Shown: positions 61,937 to 64,000 of the stretch, one piece after another
Layout: each line of letters starts with the position of its first letter
Position numbering within the stretch: position 1 is the first letter of the stretch
Program-made: the position numbers and the translations under genes
Source: a candidate division KSB1 bacterium
GTDB lineage: Bacteria > Zhuqueibacterota > Zhuqueibacteria > Oleimicrobiales > Geothermoviventaceae
Reading direction: 5' to 3'
Assembly: GCA_034506315.1 (NCBI GenBank)
Contig: JAPDPT010000001.1
Span: forward strand, 1 to 64,000
Length of the DNA: 64,000 nt
Notes under the pieces: model-generated
Told to the model about the DNA's origin: nothing
What the model saw: the letters and a program-made list of their open reading frames with translations, nothing else
The model's database searches: none

Positions 61937-62392
61937 TCACTCCTCGTTGCCGGGCAATTGGCCTTCGAGAGCCCGCCGTCGCTTGCCCCTCTCGATCAGC
62001 CGCTCCAGGAGGCGCAGGATCACAAACCCGATGAGGCTTGTGGAAAGGGCGTGCCAGTAGAGGCCCAGACCCGTGGCGAGCCCTACGGCGGCCACCAACC
62101 AGATACAGGCAGCTGTAGTCACCCCAACGACCGAGGTCCCGGCGCGAAGGATGCTCCCCGCGCCCAGGAAACCGACGCCGGTGACCACCTGGGCCGCAAT
62201 CCGAGCTGGATCCGCACCGGGCGCGCTGCGAGCCACCTCCAGGGAGGCGAGGGTAAAGAGGCAAGAGCCCAGGCTCACCAGCATCATCGTGCGCAGTCCC
62301 GCTGGCTTGTGGATCACCTCCCTCTCGTAGCCGATGATCGCGCCGAACAGCGCGGCCAAAATCAACCGGAGAAGCGCAAGCTGTACGGACAT
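61937..62392 (-). CDS. MgtC/SapB-family membrane protein
   Basis: A 151-aa protein with four to five hydrophobic helices and the MgtC motif set: LAALFGAIIGYEREVIHKPAGLRTMMLVSLGSCLF, TGVGFLGAGSILR, VVGVTTAACIWLVAAVGLATG. Members of the family modulate ATP synthase or K+/Mg2+ homeostasis in some bacteria. The C-terminal cytoplasmic tail is very short and basic. AGGAG lies directly before the ATG. Confidence 0.9.
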   Translation of the reverse strand: MSVQLALLRLILAALFGAIIGYEREVIHKPAGLRTMMLVSLGSCLFTLASLEVARSAPGADPARIAAQVVTGVGFLGAGSILRAGTSVVGVTTAACIWLVAAVGLATGLGLYWHALSTSLIGFVILRLLERLIERGKRRRALEGQLPGNEE

Positions 62393-62444
62393 CTCCTTAC
62401 CTCAATGGCGCGTGCTCAGTCCAGGCCTGACCAAAAGCCCCTCC

Positions 62445-62966
62445 TCACCGCAGAACAGCAGGGTCGACGAATAGATCAAGCCACGGCGGGCCGAAGCTGA
62501 ACCGAACAAAGAAGAAGCAAGAGACGGCGAGAAGAGCGAGCGCCAGGACTCTCGTGGTTCGAGAGGGCTCCAACCTGCGCAACTCCCGCTCCACGAGGGC
62601 GCCGCTCCAGCCGGCGAAGGTGGTCACGGCGATTGCCCACCCAAGGTCCGCGGCCAGCGTATCGGTCTTCCCCAGGATGCCAGGCCAAAGGTACCAAACG
62701 ATGGCCACGACCCATGGGACCAACAAAATCGTCAGTGCCGAGGCGAAAAGATCGGAGGCGGGCTCGAGACGTCCGGCGCGCCACTGCAGCCAGAGATCTA
62801 CCGCGGAGACCACGCCGTAGGACCAGAACGCCATCTTCAGATGCTCGAACACGGATTCGCTGGTTCCCGAGAAAACCCTGAGGAACGACCACCCCGTCAC
62901 CTGGTGCGCAAAGTGGAGGATCGAAAAGACGGCCAAGAATAGGAAGGCTTTTCCCGCAGGACGCAT
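62445..62966 (-). CDS. DUF6512-like membrane protein
   Basis: A 173-aa protein with five hydrophobic segments and the segment LHFAHQVTGWSFLRVFSGTSESVFEHLKMAFWSYG, matching my recollection of the DUF6512 family (low certainty). ATG 62966 has GGGAGGT seven bases upstream, so the longer frame beginning at 63071 is rejected. Function unknown. Confidence 0.65.
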   Translation of the reverse strand: MRPAGKAFLFLAVFSILHFAHQVTGWSFLRVFSGTSESVFEHLKMAFWSYGVVSAVDLWLQWRAGRLEPASDLFASALTILLVPWVVAIVWYLWPGILGKTDTLAADLGWAIAVTTFAGWSGALVERELRRLEPSRTTRVLALALLAVSCFFFVRFSFGPPWLDLFVDPAVLR

Positions 62967-63076
62967 GGCAGTACCTCCCATGGTAGACCCGAATCGAACA
63001 GTCCCCCGAGTAACCCACCGGCCGGGCCCTCGTTCGCTCGGCCAATGATCCGACCCGTCTCGCCTTTCCAAAGGCT

Positions 63077-63997
63077 CTATTTCGGGGTCAGGCTTCCGGA
63101 ACGCAATTTCCGCCAGCGCACCAGCTCCCGGACGGCGGTTCGCACGTCCTGAAGCTCCGTACGAAGCACGGAGCGAGCCAAATCGACCTTCAGCGACAGA
63201 TCCCGGGGACGGGGGGCCGGCATCGGGACGGAGCGCAATGGCACCGGCATCAACAGATCCCGCCTTAGACCGAGGGCCTCAGCCAGCACGCTCCCGAAGG
63301 AGAAGCGATCGATCCTCTCGGTTCCGCCAAGATGGAGGGTACCTACGAATTCGCTCAGGGCAAGCTCCACAATCGCCTGCGCGGCTGTGCCCACCCACAG
63401 GGGGCTGCGGAACTGGTCCATGAATAGGCGCACTGGTTTTCCCGCCTCGAGCTCCCCTTCAAGCCACACAGAAAAGGAGGACCCTCCGTAGAGTGGGTCG
63501 CCGAACATGAGGGCAGTGCGCACAATCACGCTGTTGGCGATTGCCTCCCGCACGGCGCGCTCCCCTTCCACCTTGGTCCAACCGTAGAAGCTGAGGGGGT
63601 GTACGGGATCCGTTTCGGCGTACCCGCCCTGCTCCCCGTCAAATACCATATCCGAGGAAATGTAAACGAGGCGCGCACCGATCGCGGCGCAGGTCTGGGC
63701 GATGGCCTGCGTGGCACACACGTTTATCCGATACGCTTGGTCGCGGTGCTCTTCACACCAGTCCAGATTGGCTGCCGCAGCAGCGTGGATTACCACCTGG
63801 GGAGCCACATCCCGGATCAGGGCCGCGGCCGCCGCAGCATCGGACAGATCGCACGGGAGCCACCTCGCAGGAGCGTCCGGGAACGCCCGGCGGCGGTACA
63901 CCGCGAATACCTGACCGTGCTCGGCCGCCGCTTGCACCAGCCATCCGCCGAGAAAACCACTGGCCCCGGTGATCAGAATCCGCCTGTTCGGGTCCAC
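63077..63997 (-). CDS. NAD(P)-dependent sugar-nucleotide reductase (RmlD-like), at window edge
   Basis: A 306-aa extended short-chain dehydrogenase: N-terminal nucleotide-binding GASGFLGG, an aspartate-rich second strand (LPCDLSDAAA), Ser/Tyr/Lys catalytic elements YISSDMVFDG and FYGWTKVEGE, and HLGGTERIDRFSFGSVLAEALG. This matches RmlD-type dTDP-4-dehydrorhamnose reductases and related SDR proteins. The GTG start is only 3 nt from the right edge, so the true start may lie outside. Confidence 0.85.
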   Translation of the reverse strand: MDPNRRILITGASGFLGGWLVQAAAEHGQVFAVYRRRAFPDAPARWLPCDLSDAAAAAALIRDVAPQVVIHAAAAANLDWCEEHRDQAYRINVCATQAIAQTCAAIGARLVYISSDMVFDGEQGGYAETDPVHPLSFYGWTKVEGERAVREAIANSVIVRTALMFGDPLYGGSSFSVWLEGELEAGKPVRLFMDQFRSPLWVGTAAQAIVELALSEFVGTLHLGGTERIDRFSFGSVLAEALGLRRDLLMPVPLRSVPMPAPRPRDLSLKVDLARSVLRTELQDVRTAVRELVRWRKLRSGSLTPK

Positions 63998-64000
63998 CCG

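Overview
The window is GC-rich (roughly 60%) and densely coded, with about 55 protein genes and no rRNA, tRNA, insertion sequence or CRISPR array that I can see. Several markers point to an uncultivated bacterium of the Fibrobacteres-Chlorobi-Bacteroidetes (FCB) side of the tree, for example a KSB1- or Calditrichota-like lineage. These are a GWxTD-domain protein, a PorU-type C25 peptidase and a beta-helix protein that both end in type IX secretion (T9SS) sorting domains, and a short Bacteroidota-type primary sigma factor lacking region 1.1. The lineage is an inference; the proteins themselves are read directly from the sequence.

Layout. 1-7000: a TPR/outer-membrane barrel protein (cut by the window edge), SMC and the GWxTD protein, closed by a strong terminator. 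7040-7530: a structured non-coding gap. 7531-28944: one long + strand block that mixes type IV pilus / type II secretion-like assembly genes (prepilin peptidase, two PilB ATPases, PilC, a major pilin, three minor pilins, two large GspK-like proteins) with signalling genes (MerR-like, histidine kinase, three stand-alone receivers, an NtrC-type regulator, two HDOD proteins, CheR, CheB, CheX and a CheC-like/degenerate-receiver fusion). No chemoreceptor, CheA, CheW, PilT, PilQ or PilMNOP lies in the window. 28941-34097: translationally coupled exported proteins (T9SS beta-helix protein, Big_1-repeat lipoprotein, outer-membrane protein). 34102-36917, minus strand: a small protein, a sugar-type ABC permease and binding protein without an ATPase, and a PH-like membrane protein. 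37131-40369: threonine aldolase, ribosomal protein S21 behind a promoter plus attenuator-like hairpin, the primary sigma factor, and an RseC-like protein. 40456-48905: PorU, UbiB-like kinase, CCA-adding enzyme, Yip1-like protein. 49126-56138: a TolC/MacA/ABC efflux operon with two separate permeases, followed by coupled STAS and pentapeptide-repeat genes. 56218-64000: outer-membrane barrel, polyprenyl diphosphate synthase, ZIP transporter, YraQ-like permease, a lipoprotein, MgtC-like and unknown membrane proteins, and a sugar-nucleotide reductase at the right edge.

How it fits together. The central block looks like a regulated pilus machine: processing by PilD, polymerisation by PilB/PilC, pilins and large GspK-like subunits, and a dedicated set of adaptation (CheR/CheB) and phosphatase (CheX) proteins plus a sigma-54 activator with a near-consensus sigma-54 site ahead of the pilin gene. 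The most unusual items are the CheC-like/receiver fusion, the paired GspK-like proteins, two PilB ATPases whose c-di-GMP-binding-type domains differ in quality, the hairpin leader of rpsU, and a recurring TAnATTG -10 motif in the recognisable promoters, similar to the Bacteroidota promoter element.
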